The position numbers and the translations under genes are program-made. A model generated the notes under the pieces. The model did not search any database. It was not told the origin of the DNA and saw only the letters and a list, made by a program, of their open reading frames with translations. Below, one piece after another: positions 11,110-23,500 of a DNA stretch of 64,000 nt. Position 1 is the first letter of the stretch, and each line of letters starts with the position of its first letter. Source of the DNA: Omphalotus guepiniiformis (taxonomy: Eukaryota > Basidiomycota > Agaricomycetes > Agaricales > Omphalotaceae); assembly GCA_028554645.1 (NCBI GenBank), contig JAQOOI010000019.1, positions 1,240,001 through 1,304,000 of the forward strand, given 5' to 3'.

Positions 11110-11598
11110 GAAGCTGTACATTTTTGAGGTATGCTGTGGCAATCAATGAAGAGATGCCAGTGATGATGGTTGAAGCAAGAGGCAGAGCCTAGGTAGAGTT
11201 ATATGTGATATTTGAATTAAAGTCTCAGTTGTGTTCTTGAGTTCGTTACATCAAGGTCTAATTTTTGGGTTCACTTGCCACCACACTTTTTGTCCAGAAC
11301 AAAAGTGCGTAATAGATTCAGAAAGCTAATCGTAACATAGCTGGATAGTTTTTTTATGTAAACTCTATTGTGATCCACTGCAATGGCATGGTGAAGACAA
11401 GGCATATCAGAATCTTGTTTTATGAGTTCACAATATTCATGTACCAGGTCAAATTCATCAATATATTCAAGGTTACTTTTCCTTTTCCTTAATATATACA
11501 AGGCAGTCTACATAGATTACAGTTTCAAAAGCTCTAAACCTTCCTTCCATAAATTACTATGATACTTGTTCCAACTCTTCAACATTTTCTTTGGCGCT
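11110..11598. other. gene-free stretch
   Basis: Only short, unconvincing frames between the integrase scrap and the 3' end of the dioxygenase remnant. Confidence 0.4.
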
Positions 11599-14060
11599 CT
11601 AGACTTGAACTCCTTGTCTGACATCCACACCATTATGACACCAGTGAAACAAACCAGCAGCGGAATAAAAAATGAGGGAAGAGCGTGTTTCGTCAGAGCC
11701 TATTGCCACATTTGAATGTTCAAGCAACGCGGAAGGGAGTAGAATTACAGTACCAGGGGAAAGCTCTAGTACCAGGCTCAGGTCCCAGTGAACAAGATGT
11801 CCTCCTTGTTGATGGCTGTAGGTTCCTGTGGGAAAGACGGTGTTGCGCTGAAAACACATACACATCTGAAATACCTGAAATTAAACGATTTCTACTGTGA
11901 ATATGATGGGAATAAAGGGCTAGACTATGTCCCATAGTGCTAGCTAAAACATAGAACAAGAATAGTTAAAGGCTCGAAGTGAAAGGACTACAATGTACGA
12001 GTATGTATCAAGACCTTATGGCTGATATGCCTCTAGACCTTTGACAAAGTAACTACCTGCTGCGAGACTGTACAGTATGGTCAGATCTACCCTGCCTGGC
12101 AAAAAGCCCTTCGTCTGGAAGTTGCTATTCAAGTATCTGTGTAATCCACGGGACTTAGGAAGGAAGAAACTACACACACACGGGCATAATAGCCTCATGA
12201 GCCTGAATAACGGTGAAAGGACAAAGCTAGAGGTATCGCCAAGCCATCAAAATGGTTTGTTTGAAATTAGCCGACCTCCTAGAACCTGCAGATTGATGAT
12301 ATACTGGAGATAACACTTTATGATCGGGAATATATGATGGACGATTCCGTTCCGAGATACCAGATGGTCAAAGCTATGAAAATGATCGGTCTCGATGACT
12401 GTGTAATAATTTGTTAGTAAAGTAATGACAGAATTGACCTTCAAGCGCTGGATATTTGCATATCTACGAGGTGCTATGGGGTCTAGATGTCAAGATAGGA
12501 GAATATACGGAAGCCCGACGGGATAAACAACTGGAAAATGCCCTCGGTGCCCCTATAAGTACACTGTAAAACAGTTACAAAGATGAATAATAACAAAATG
12601 CATAGGAGTAGTTCGTTTAGAATGGCTTGAGCACATGATAAGAAGGGTCTAGATGTACCAAAAACATCACTAAAACATAATACTTACACATATATACCCA
12701 AGAACTGCACATAATTACCCTCTAGATGTGCCTACCTACCCAACTCAGTCATATTGTTTCTGTTTATATCCATTTTATACTCAATTTTATCCCTCTGTTT
12801 CTTTTACTTACTCCACTCAGTTTTCTATCTATTTATGAAATACTTACAAGCAGTAGAGTACATATACTGTCATGTATAGGGTCGAGCACCCCAGGTTACG
12901 ACTGCCTGCCAAATTGGAGAACTTCACATATCTTCTAGAGTGTTAAATTGCAGAAGGCCTCTTGATTGTGAACGTCAGGCCCCGATTCTTCGAGCTGGTA
13001 GAGGCAGACTACTAGGAATTGCAGTGCTTTAATAGAGTGCTAAATATCTGAACATCTGTTGTGTTTGAACTGTCTGTCTGTCTGTCTGTCTGTGTCTGTC
13101 TGTCTGTGTCTGTCTGTCTGTGTCTGTCTGTTTTGCTGTTTCTGGTACTCGTCGAAGGGTCTAGACGGTGATCTTTCAGTTCAGTTAGTCTTTCCAACAG
13201 TCTAGCTCGACTTAGTCAGTTTTTCTGCGTACAGAATCTTTGCCAATGCCAGACTACACTTGCTATTACAAGGCAACCTTTGAGTCTAGACGAGTTCTTA
13301 CATCTTAGAGTGCTCAATTCGCTGCTATTAACAGCACACATGCCAAAGATGAGATTCAAGAAATCTCGGTGCAGTCGAGTCACCGCACGTTGGAAGTTGA
13401 TGTTAGCAGCGGCAAAAACAGAGTTGGCGAAGTTTGGTTCGAAATGCGGATCATTGTGGTGAATTCGGGTGAGGACGTTGCAATATAAGTTGTGTAGTTT
13501 GGGGAAATATGATTCAAAGTAACCTAAGAAGCCATGAGAGACTGAGCAAAGGAATTGTTAACTTATGATCAACAAGTCCAGCGACGCGAGACATGGTGAG
13601 ATCCGCGCGCACATCTTTCAGAACAGCAGCATTGTGTTGATCATGGGCAAACATTGCAGGCCGTATCTGGTCCCCACCAAAACTTTCACCTGTGGGTACA
13701 GAGAGGTATGTGCCACAAACATTGAGCTTGACCTTGAAGGGTGCATGGTGAAGACAGTTGTGCGTGTGATTGAACACTCGGTCAACATGTAGGACGACTT
13801 GATTCCAATCTTCACTACGGGGACGTGCTCCCATAACGATCAGAGATAGGCCAGTGGCATCTTGAATGAGTTTCGTTTCACTAGAGCATTCAGTCAGGAT
13901 CTAGTATAGCACAATCAAGAAAAGGAGACGTACCTGCCAGCCCACATAATGAGATGCAATCCCATGTCCAATACCCGTTGCAAAGTGTACTCCTGCTCAT
14001 CTTGTATAGCCTTCTTGCCAATCCAGAGATCCTGTGGAGGGCAAGTGTAGTTGGTTTGAA
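11599..14060 (-). pseudogene. 2OG-Fe(II) dioxygenase-like gene (fungal Tet/JBP type), split by a solo LTR
   Basis: The minus strand carries consecutive exons. One (to 13934) reads 'DLWIGKKAIQDEQEYTL...GLHLIMWAG'. An intron (13881-13933, GTACGT...CTAG) leads to 'LIQDATGLSLIVMGARPR', 'TGESFGGDQIRPAM' and 'SRVAGLVDH'. Another exon reads 'YFPKLHNLY', 'PNFANSVFAAANINFQ', 'TRLHRDFLNLIFGMCAV'. A 1490 bp LTR follows, then 'FPTGTYSHQQGGHLVHWDL', 'ILLPSALLEHSNVAI' and 'ETRSSLIFYSAAGLF'. H-x-D (HRD), a distal H (EHSN) and a following R fit a double-stranded beta-helix dioxygenase. This pattern belongs to an expanded mushroom family that I associate with Tet/JBP 5-methylcytosine oxidases. The frame is continuous when the LTR is skipped. 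The N-terminus and one exon junction (about 13500-13560) are unresolved. Confidence 0.55.
11841..13330 (+). repeat. solo LTR A (1490 bp)
   Basis: Starts TGTTGCGCTGAAAAC and ends CTGCTATTA. Flanked by ACGG (11837-11840) and ACAG (13331-13334), a 4-bp target duplication with one transition. It has no internal region and matches LTRs B and C over their whole length. It contains a TCTG/GACA microsatellite at about 13070-13130. Confidence 0.8.
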
Positions 14061-14917
14061 TAGTATGAAGTCATGCACGTGCAATGTTAGAGACCACGCA
14101 AGCTTTGAGAGAGTTGTGGGAAGCCCACTGCATTTTCCGTCGCTGCTGGTCTCAAAGTGAGTGAGATCAATGATGTGATTTTGCAGATTTGCGCTTTCGA
14201 GGAGAGAGATCCATTCATGGAAGGTACGGTCCACGTTCCAGAGATGGTGGAAGGCGGAAGGTTAGTGGTTGGGCTAGATGTTCAAGGGACATGAAGTTAG
14301 GTGGAGATGGATGTTGTTGATACGGATGAATGGCCACAGGTATTATGTTGTCAGTGTCCTCTCTGTGGTGCTCTTGATAGTCCAATTGTTGAAGGTACAT
14401 GTCTTCAAGTATTGACTTCAGGTCCAGGTCAACCTTGAGAAACTTGACATCTGGCTTCGATAGACCACCATATCCCTTATTGTTTTGAAGAACATGTTGT
14501 AGACCTAAGCAAAGAATGAATGAAGATCCGATAAGGTAGGTGGTATCATTAGGTAAGACCTGCGACATGTGAACGTGAAGTCTGCCACCAGCTTTCCGCT
14601 GCCCCAGGGCCGGGTCTGCATACTCACGGCTTGGACACGAAGTGAATAGTATTTACTGAGACACTTACCCAGTGAAGAGGAATCCATTTGTGGAGGCAGA
14701 CAGAATGTGCTGCAAGTCAAGGGGTATGTATATTCTGAAGAGGATTTATCAGGTGATCCAGACAAGTCTATTGTCAACAAGTGGCTGAGTGGGTCAGTCT
14801 CAGCTAACAATGGGAGTCATCTGCCAGAGGGACACTGTGCATGGCCCTACACGTGCTCTTACCAGACATGTGGACTCTCAACTGCGCTCGTCTATCAATT
14901 TGTACTCCCATATCTAG
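14061..14917. other. unresolved stretch, possibly dioxygenase 5' exons
   Basis: The minus strand has open stretches of about 100 codons (14215-14568, 14505-14810) without a recognised domain. By position they could be N-terminal exons of the dioxygenase-like gene. No reliable splice model was found. Confidence 0.3.
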
Positions 14918-15465
14918 GTGCTTAAGTATAAATGCAAGCTTGAAGAAGCTAGAGCTAAGGAAGCAGTGAAACAGTCTCAATCCAGCAACAACTCCATTGT
15001 TGACTTTGGTGCATACCTCGACATGTACTGCAACGACTATGAGGACAATCTAGGAGCAGCCTCCTCTCCACCGGTGGACAATAGAGCGTCCCTTGATGAA
15101 GCCCAAGGATGTATGCAAGATCAAGTGGAGGATTGGGAAGACATAGAAGATAAGGAGACTTGGTTGTTCCAGGAGGCCAAGTTACACTATATAAAATTGC
15201 AAGTCCTTCAATTTGGGCTCATTGATCATTGATGACTACTGGAAATGCTAGATACTACAAGGAGTATCAAAGCAGGAGAGACAAAATCTTAGTGGATCAA
15301 CAATGTTGGGCAGTGCAGATTCAGGAAATGGCGGATGCATATATAGACTATTGCTACCGAAGGCAGACTGGAACTAAGTATAAAGATGAGGTGGTGCTAC
15401 TGGAGACATCCCAGGTCACAGACGTCTTCGGTACGAAGGCAAACAGCTGGCCGCGAGTATTTTGA
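14918..15465 (+). pseudogene. unrecognised acidic reading frames
   Basis: Two open frames (14918-15232 and 15229-15465) touch at an ATGA overlap. The first is acidic with an alpha-helical start ('KLEEARAKEAVKQSQSS') and 'LDMYCNDYEDNLGAA'. Nothing identifies a function. A purine-rich 'TTTGGGGGAGA' precedes LTR B at 15653-15663, so this may be leftover internal sequence of that LTR family. It could also be part of an unrelated gene. Confidence 0.25.
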
Positions 15466-15663
15466 TCGGACTTTGAAATTTGATGATCGGCATAGTCCAG
15501 CAAAAGCAATGAACAGTGTACCACTGCTTCGGCGAACTCTGAAATGTGTGTGAATAAGTATTATATAATCAACAGGCTGTCTGCAAAGCTTTAGAATGTA
15601 TCTTTGGCTGTATGACTGACTGATCACCAGACCAGGGACAGTCTAGATTTGGTTTGGGGGAGA

Positions 15664-17133
15664 TGTTGCGCTGAAAACGCATACACACCTGAAATGCCTG
15701 AAATTAAATGATTTCTACTGTGAATATGATGAAAATAAAGGGCTAGACTATGTTCCATAGTGCTAGCTAAAACATAGAACAAGAATAGTTAAGGCTCAAA
15801 GTGAAAGGACTACGGTGTACGGGTATACATCAAGACCTTATGGCTGATATGCCTCTAGACCTTTGACGAAGTAACTACCTGCTGCGAGACTATACAGTAT
15901 GGTCAGATCCACCCTGCCTGGCAAAGAGCCCTTCGTCTGGAAGTTGCTATTCAAGTATCTGTGTAATTCACGGGACTTAGGAAGGAAGAAAATGTACACA
16001 CACTGGCGTAATAGCCTCATGAGCCTGAATAACATCGAAAGGACAAAGCTAGAAGTATTGCTGAACCATCAAAATGGTTTGTTTGAACTTAGCCGACCTC
16101 CTAGAACCTGCAGATTGATGATATACTGGAGATAACACTTTATGATCGGAAATATATGATCGACAATTCAGTTCCGAGATACCAGATGGTCAAAGCTATG
16201 AAAATGATCAGTCTTGATGACTGTATAATGACTTGTTAGTAAAGTAATGACAGAATTGGCCTTCGAGCGCTAGATATTGCATATCTATGAGGTGCTATGG
16301 GGTCTAGATGTCGGAATAGGGGGACATATGGAAGCCTGACAGGATAAATGACTAGAAAATGCCCTTGGCACCCCTATAAGTACACTGTAAAACAGTTACA
16401 AAGATGAATAATAACGAAATGCATAGGAGTAGTTAGTTTAGAACAGCTTGAGCGCATGATAAGAAGGGTCTAGATGTACCAAAACATCACTAAAATATAA
16501 TACCTACACACATATATACCCAAGAACTGCATATAATTACCCTCTAGACATGCCTACCTACCCAACTCAGTCATATTGTTTCTGTTTATATCCATTTTAT
16601 ACTCAATTTTATCCCTGTTTCTTTTACTTACTCCACTCAGTTTTCTATCTATTTATGAAATACTTACAAGCAGTAGAGTACATATACTGTCATGTATAGG
16701 GTCGAGCACCCCAGGTTACGACTGCCTGCCAAATTGGAGAACTTTACATATCTTCTAGAGTGTTAAATTGCAGAAGGCCTCTTGATTGTGAACGTCAGGC
16801 CCCGATTCTTCGAGCTGGTAGAGGCAGACTACTAGGAATTGCAGTGCTTTAATAGAGTGCTAAATATCTGAACATCTGTTGTGTTTGAACTGTCTGTCTG
16901 TCTGTTCTGTGTCTGTCGGTCTGTTTCTGTCTGTTTTGCTGTTTCTGGTACTCATCGAAGGATCTAGACAGTGATCTTCTAGTTCAGTTAGTCTTCCCTA
17001 CAGTCTAGCTCGACTTTAGTCAGTTTTTTGCATGCAGAATCTTTGCCAATGCCAGACTACACTCGCTTTTACAAGGCAACCTTTGAGTCTAGACGAGTTC
17101 CTATGTCTTAGAGTGCTCATTTCACTGCTATTA
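15664..17133 (+). repeat. LTR B (1470 bp), same family as A and C
   Basis: TGTTGCGC...CTGCTATTA, direct orientation relative to A. The left flank ends in a purine tract (as for a 3' LTR). The right flank runs straight into a copia LTR lacking its first ~50 bp. No target duplication (GAGA versus TCAA), so the copy is rearranged. Confidence 0.75.
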
Positions 17134-17433
17134 TCAACATCACATTACTATGCAAGTATGATTACACTAAATTCCCAAGAGGAATTATAGCTATTGGACA
17201 GGATTATAGATACTAGTACTTCTTAATCATACACTACTTTACATACATGAGCACAGACCATGTATTTTACATATAAAAGTAGTAGGCTGTCCAGCAAGGA
17301 CGACAAGTCAATACTTAACCAAGTTCAACCTCTACTGCCTATCTGTCTCAAGTGACAATCAGCTACTGGTAAGTAGATGATTACCGTCTTGTAGCTGACC
17401 TGTTCTTGGTAGTCCACTGTGACTGTTTCAACA
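17134..17433 (+). repeat. copia 5' LTR, 5'-truncated
   Basis: Aligns with 3' LTR positions from about 26008 onward and ends ...GACTGTTTCAACA. The first ~50 bp are missing at the junction with LTR B. It contains a TATA-like 'ATATAAAAG'. Confidence 0.85.
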
Positions 17434-17444
17434 GGTTATGGGCC
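17434..17444 (+). promoter_or_regulatory. copia primer-binding site, half-tRNA iMet type
   Basis: GGTTATGGGCC directly follows the LTR end CAACA. It is complementary to the anticodon stem-loop of eukaryotic initiator tRNA-Met (GGCCCATAACC), the internal-fragment primer used by Drosophila copia, rather than a tRNA 3' end. Confidence 0.7.
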
Positions 17445-18103
17445 TTGGCCATCGTTCTCATAGACAATTCATCACCGACTAACGCTCCACTTCATTATTG
17501 TTGATGTCTACTATGATGTCCGGCTTGAGGGTAATGACTAACGACGATCATGTAGCAGAAAGGTAACATCGGTTTCACCCATTTGAACATCTCAGTTGTC
17601 ACATGTGCTTCTCATTCCATGTATATTATGGGTTCCACCTTTCACTTTCTTCTTAACCCAGTGTCTGGGCCGGGCCATACAATGCCTCTGCCAGACAGCT
17701 AAAGAGGAGTTTGTAAAACTCGCAAGAGTTTCCTATCTCAGACAACTGCTCAGACCCAAGATTATGATACCATCTTTTATACCTAGTATGGAACAATTTT
17801 TACTAGAAATAGACGTAGATAGTAGATTGACTCCGCATAAGTCCCTTCTACGATCACAAGATCTTTTGAAGGTGTAGATCAATTCTTTTACATATACTTT
17901 GCAGGGGTGATGAGACCCTGGAAGTTGAAGGAAACATGATCCTCATTAGAACCTCAGTTACCTCATAGTTCCAGAAAGCTCCCGAAATCTCTTTGTGAGG
18001 TTACCGACGGAGTTAGTACAGAACTAGTGTTTTGCCCATTGCCAAAGCAATAGTCACATGGATGTCCATTACTAATGGCCTCCTTTCCAGAACCTTCTCA
18101 AAT

Positions 18104-20590
18104 ATGTCTTCTAACCAAACCAACATCTTCTCTCTTATTCCTCTTCTCAAAATGAACAATTGGTTCACCTGGTCTACTTTTATGCAATCTTTCTTGGAAT
18201 CTAAAAACTTGTTTTTCACTGTTTTGGAAATTCAAGAAAAAGAAATCACTACCACCACTGCTGGTGTGACTGGTAGTACTACTTCGACTAAGTCAAACAT
18301 TGAATACAAAGACTGGAAAGATGCTGATACCCAATGCATTGGCTATATCAAAATGAAATTGCCTATCAAATATCACTCTTATGTTGGCAAAAACTCTAAA
18401 GAAACCTAGGCAGCTCTCAAAGCAGCTTTTGATACCCCCACTGATATGACCCTGTTTCTTGAATTTGGAGCTATCAAGGATTTCAAAATCTGCGACTCCC
18501 ACAATATTCTAAAGAGTCTTGACCGCTTCACCACCATGTGTGAACATCTCAAGAATCATAAGAAAATTGAATTCAATGAAAGTTTACAGGTCATGACATT
18601 CCTCACTGCTTTACTGTCCTCTTGGAGTACCTGGAGGACAACTATGCTGCACTCCCAGGAATTCACATTCTCTAATATTTGTCCACATGTTGTCTCTGAA
18701 ATCATGCTTTGCAAACATCAACACGGAGAAACCTTCTCCGCTTTCCCTTCTAAAATGTCCAGACTTCACTGCTGGAACAAACAACCAGCACAGTGGAAGA
18801 ACCAGAAATCTGGTAAACCCACCAATCAGTCTGAACACCTTCCTTCCTCTTCCCAGAACAAAGGGAAGAAGCACAAGAACAAGCGCACAGGAAAGAAAGG
18901 ACAATCCAAAAAGGGAAAAGGCAAGGAACGTGCAAACCTTGCTGATGTCATGATGAAAGACATTTTATTCTACAATGATGCTACCGCGGAGTTTGCCTAT
19001 CTAGCAAACACTGAATCACCAGATCACACAGATACAGAGGAGGAAGAAGAAGAGTCTTCTGAAGCCACTCTCCTCAACACTGAGGAGGAGATCGTTTCCG
19101 AATGAGTCAATGCTGAAGCATCGGCACTTTATCAGATGCCACCACCGGAAGATCCTGCCTTACCAGTAAGAGTATCTATTGATCACCCAATTCAAAGCCC
19201 TTACGGGCCAGGGCACCCATACTGGTTTGAAGAAGGTCTCCAAGATGCAATCCATGACTATTGCAGAACAGGAGAATGTTCCATCCAGGACCACGAGGAA
19301 GAAAAAATTGATATCACAAACTTCCACCCTGAATTTGGTCCAATGCCAAGACACAACTTTGTGGACCTCGCAGATGCAGAAATCCACTATGCATACATCT
19401 GGTATTACTGGAACAGAAAGTTTGATCCAGAAAGAAACAACCCCTATCTCTACAACCAACACATCATTGAAGAAGGGGAAGAACCCGTTATACCTGAAGA
19501 ACGTGAACTTCTTGCGCTTGCTTGCGGACCAAGAAGTGATCAATCCGGGACTAGCGGCTACTTCCTCGAACACATCTTACCACTCAGCTACAGAACCTGG
19601 TCCAAATGGGACCAATGCAGAAATAAACTCGGTTTCGGCCTCCAACCTCTCACAGACCAAAGTATTGGTACTACCTCCAAGCAACCCGAGACTGATCAAC
19701 TGCACGAACAAATCATCAGTTCCTCTGCCGATTCTGAGTTCGAGACCCTTCCTCACGCAGAGGATGAGGGATGCAGAAACAATGACAACTCTGATCCCTA
19801 GGCAGACACCTCTCCCTGGGACAACGACAAATCTTCCATCAAATATCCAGTCGCAAGCCAACATTACTATGGAGTCTACTATCCTGCCAGAACTGCTCCA
19901 TCTCCCGGCTCAGGAATTGGAATTGCAAATCCGAGTCCAGAGCTCTCGCCATTCTCTGATCACGGAGAACGAACCTCCTATGTACCATCAGATATATCCA
20001 GGGAGGAACCCAATGACGAGGAACAAGCTGTCGCACTCCAAGAACAATACCAACATTGGAGAAGCTCCCAGCTTGAATCAGACTCAGACAACACAGAGAT
20101 TGAGATTCAGGTCACAGAGATCAGACCTTCTGCCACAATCATCGCCATATCGTCAACAGAACCATCACCAGAACCAGAGAACCAAGCACCTGGCTCCTCA
20201 TCAAACCCCATACATATCTTGTCGCAATTACCTGAACCAGAGACCTACAATATCGAGGAGATCTTTGATTTATCTGCATTCACAACCGACAACTCAGCGT
20301 CTGCCAATTCCAGCAGACCTAGTGCACTGTTTTCCATGCCAACCGCCGTCTGAGAATCGCAAAATTGAGACAATCAATCTTCTAATTCAGGAACACCACA
20401 ACTATCAGAGCAGCTCAGAGAAGCCCAGGAGCTAGCAAATCAGCAAGCCGAGACAGCGCATCAGTTCAGAGAAGACATGCAGGACGAACGACAAGAACAT
20501 CAGCTTCTCCAGCAGATCCTGAACAACTCTCTCCGCCAAACATATGCTCCAGGAGCTCCTCCCCAACATCCAGACATGCGACCACTGGTA
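18104..20590 (+). pseudogene. copia gag with long acidic extension
   Basis: From ATG 18104 one frame runs to about 20590 with stops at 18407, 19103, 19799 and 20351-20365. The first 330 codons resemble copia gag ('LKMNNWFTWSTFMQSFLE', 'RFTTMCEHLKNHKKIEF', then a lysine-rich tail). A classical CCHC knuckle was not found. From 19106 to 20590 comes about 490 codons of unusual acidic, Tyr/Trp- and Pro/Ser-rich sequence ending in a coiled-coil-like Gln/Glu segment ('QFREDMQDERQEHQLLQQ'). That extension is not part of an ordinary copia gag. The protease frame is offset by one base. Confidence 0.7.
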
Positions 20591-23500
20591 TTTATATTTA
20601 TATAGTATCACAGACACATATCATGCACTCAAATCAATGTTGACTGCACATCATGTAACTCTCTCACCTGTTAATTCATTCAGTGATCTACAAGTGTATT
20701 CATCTAAGCAGCAATCTAAGTCGGTCATTGAAAAATCTTCTCTTTCCCATGTCAACGGTGCAATTGAATGGATTCTTGATTCAGCTGCCGCGGTTCATAT
20801 AATCGGAGATAAATCTGATTTTACAGACTTCGAATATTTTGATGTTCCTAAAGTTCTGATGTCTTCTGGAAAGACTGATAAGCAAACACACCTGCTTACG
20901 GGCATAGGCACTGTTCATATTCGTGTACGTGATTTGAATGAAAACACTTGAGTTCTTAAACTCAATGAGGTTCATTATCTTCAAGGGACAGACAGGCTTT
21001 TCTTGTTGAATAAATATCAACAATATCTTCGCAAAGAAGACCACTTATCTGTATATGATACCAATGGTAATATGCTGCTCATAGGATTTCCCAGTGAGAA
21101 CCACAATGGGTTATTCACTGTTGAGACCAAAATTATACATCCTGAGCATGCTTATGTCATTAAACCACAACAAACTCATTCCTTTACCATTTGGCACAAC
21201 AGATTTGCCCATGCGTCATCAGATGTATTGAGACATCTGCCTAATTCAGTTTAAGGTTTTCCAGGCTCATTGAAGCCAATCAATCTTTCCATGTGTGATG
21301 GTTGTAATACAAGGAAGAAGCCTGCAAAGTCTTATCCCTCAACGGAGAAGCCACGCAAATCGGAACCTCTACATCTTGTACATGCAGATCTCATGGAGTT
21401 CCCTGTATGTTCCTATTTTGGCTTCAAGTATGTTGTCACTTTTCTTGATGATCATTCCTCCTATGCACACCCAATCCTTCTAAAGAACAAGTCTCCTGAC
21501 ACGTTGCAAGCCTTTAAACACTATAAAGTGCTGCATGAGAAGGAAACAGGAAAGAAGATCAAGATCTTTCGAGTAGATCAAGGGACCAAATTCCTAAACA
21601 AACCATTCCGTACTTACCTTAAAGAGGAAGGAATCCAAATTTAGTTCTCCACTGCTTATATCCATCAGCAAAATGGACGAGCCAAGCACGTGAATAGAAG
21701 TTTGGAAGACAAATTGGAAGCAATGTGACAACATGCTTGCATCCCTGATTTTTGATGGGAATTTTCTGTACTTGCGGCTTCTCATGTCTGTAACCACAGT
21801 CCCTCTCATATTATTAATTGGAAAACACCCGTAAAACTTTTCTATAACAAGAAACCTGATGTTTCTTACTTCTGCACCTTTGGGTCAGCTGCCTATGTTC
21901 ATATTACAAGAGACAAACATAACCATCGTAAACTGACAGCTAAGGCGGTAATAGCAGTGAAATGAGCACTCTAAGACGTAGGAACTTGTCTAAACTCAAA
22001 GGTTGCCTTGTAAAAGCGGGTGTAGTCTGGCGTTGGCAAAGATTCCGCACGCAGAAAACTGACTAAAGTCGAGCTAGACTGTTGGAAAGACTAACTGAAC
22101 TGAAAGATCACCGTCTAGACCCTTCGACAAGTACCAGAAACAGCAAAACAGACAGACACAGACAGACAGACACAGACAGACAGACACAGACAGACAGATA
22201 CAGACAGACAGACACAGACAGACAGACAGACAGACAGACAGTTCAAACACAACAGATGTTCAGATATTTAGCACTCTATTAAAGCACTGCAATCTCTAAT
22301 AGTCCGCCTCTACCAGCTCGAACAACCAGGGCCTGACATTCACAATCAAGAGGCCTTCTGTGATTTAACACTCTAGAAGATACGTAAAGTTCTCCAATTT
22401 GGCAGGCAGTCGTAACCTGGGGTGCTCGACCCTATACATGACAGTATATGTACTCTACTGCTTGTAAGTATTTCATAAATAGATAGAAAACTGAGTGGAG
22501 TAATTAAAAGGAACAGAGGAATAACATCGAGTATAAAATGGATATAAACAGAAACAATATGACTGAGTTGGGTAAGTAGGCACGTCTAGAGGATAATTAT
22601 GTGCAGTTCTTGGGTATATATGTGTAAGTATTATGTTTTAGTGATGTTTTTGGTACATCTAGACCCTTCTTATCATGCGCTCGAGCCATTCTAAACGAAC
22701 TACTCCTATGCATTTCGTTATTATTCATCTTTGTAACTGTTTTACAGTGTACTTATAGGGGCGCCGAGGGCAGTTTCTAGTCATTTATCCCGTCGGGCTT
22801 CCGTATTTTCTCCTATTTCGACATCTAGACCCCATAGCACCTCGTAGATATACCAATATTCAGCGCTCAAAGGCCAATTCTGTCATTACTTTACTAACAA
22901 GTTATTATACAGTCAGCGAGACCGATAATTTTCATAGCTTTGACCATCTAGTATCTCGGAACGGAATCGTCGATCATATATTTCCGATCATAAAGTGTTA
23001 TCTCCAGTATATCATCAATCTGCAGGTTCTAGGAGGTCGGCTAAGTTCAAACAAACCATTTTGATGGCTCGGCAATACCTCTAGCTTTGTCCTTTCGACG
23101 TTATTTTAGGCTCATGAGGCTATTACGCCTGTGTGTGTGTAGTTTCTTCCTTCCTAAGTCCCGTGGATTACACAGATACTTGAATAGCAACTTCCAGACG
23201 AAGGGCTTTTTGCCAGGCAGGGTGGGTCTGACCATACTGTACAGTCTCGCAGCAGGTAGTTACTTCACCGAAGGTCTAGACCGGGCATATCAGCCATAAG
23301 GTCTTGATGCATACTCGTACATTGTAGTCCTTTCACTTCGAGCCTTTAACTATTCTTGTTCTATGTTTTAGCTAGCACTATGGGACATAGTCTAGCCCGT
23401 TATTCCCATCATATTCACAGTAGAAATTGCTTAATTTCAGGTATTTCAGGTGTGTATGCGTTTTCAGCGCAACAGCGGAATTGATGACCATGATTGGATA

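Noticed and set aside
13012..13197. Open frame through the microsatellite (Asp/Arg/Gln/Thr repeats)
   Set aside because: Stop-free only because of the 4-bp repeat; present in each LTR copy with different length.
11841..17133. LTRs A and B as ends of one full-length element
   Set aside because: A has its own target duplication and the dioxygenase frame continues across it; flanks of A and B do not match.
22147..22242. GACA/GACAGACA array considered as CRISPR-like
   Set aside because: Simple microsatellite within an LTR, no unique spacers; a eukaryotic genome.
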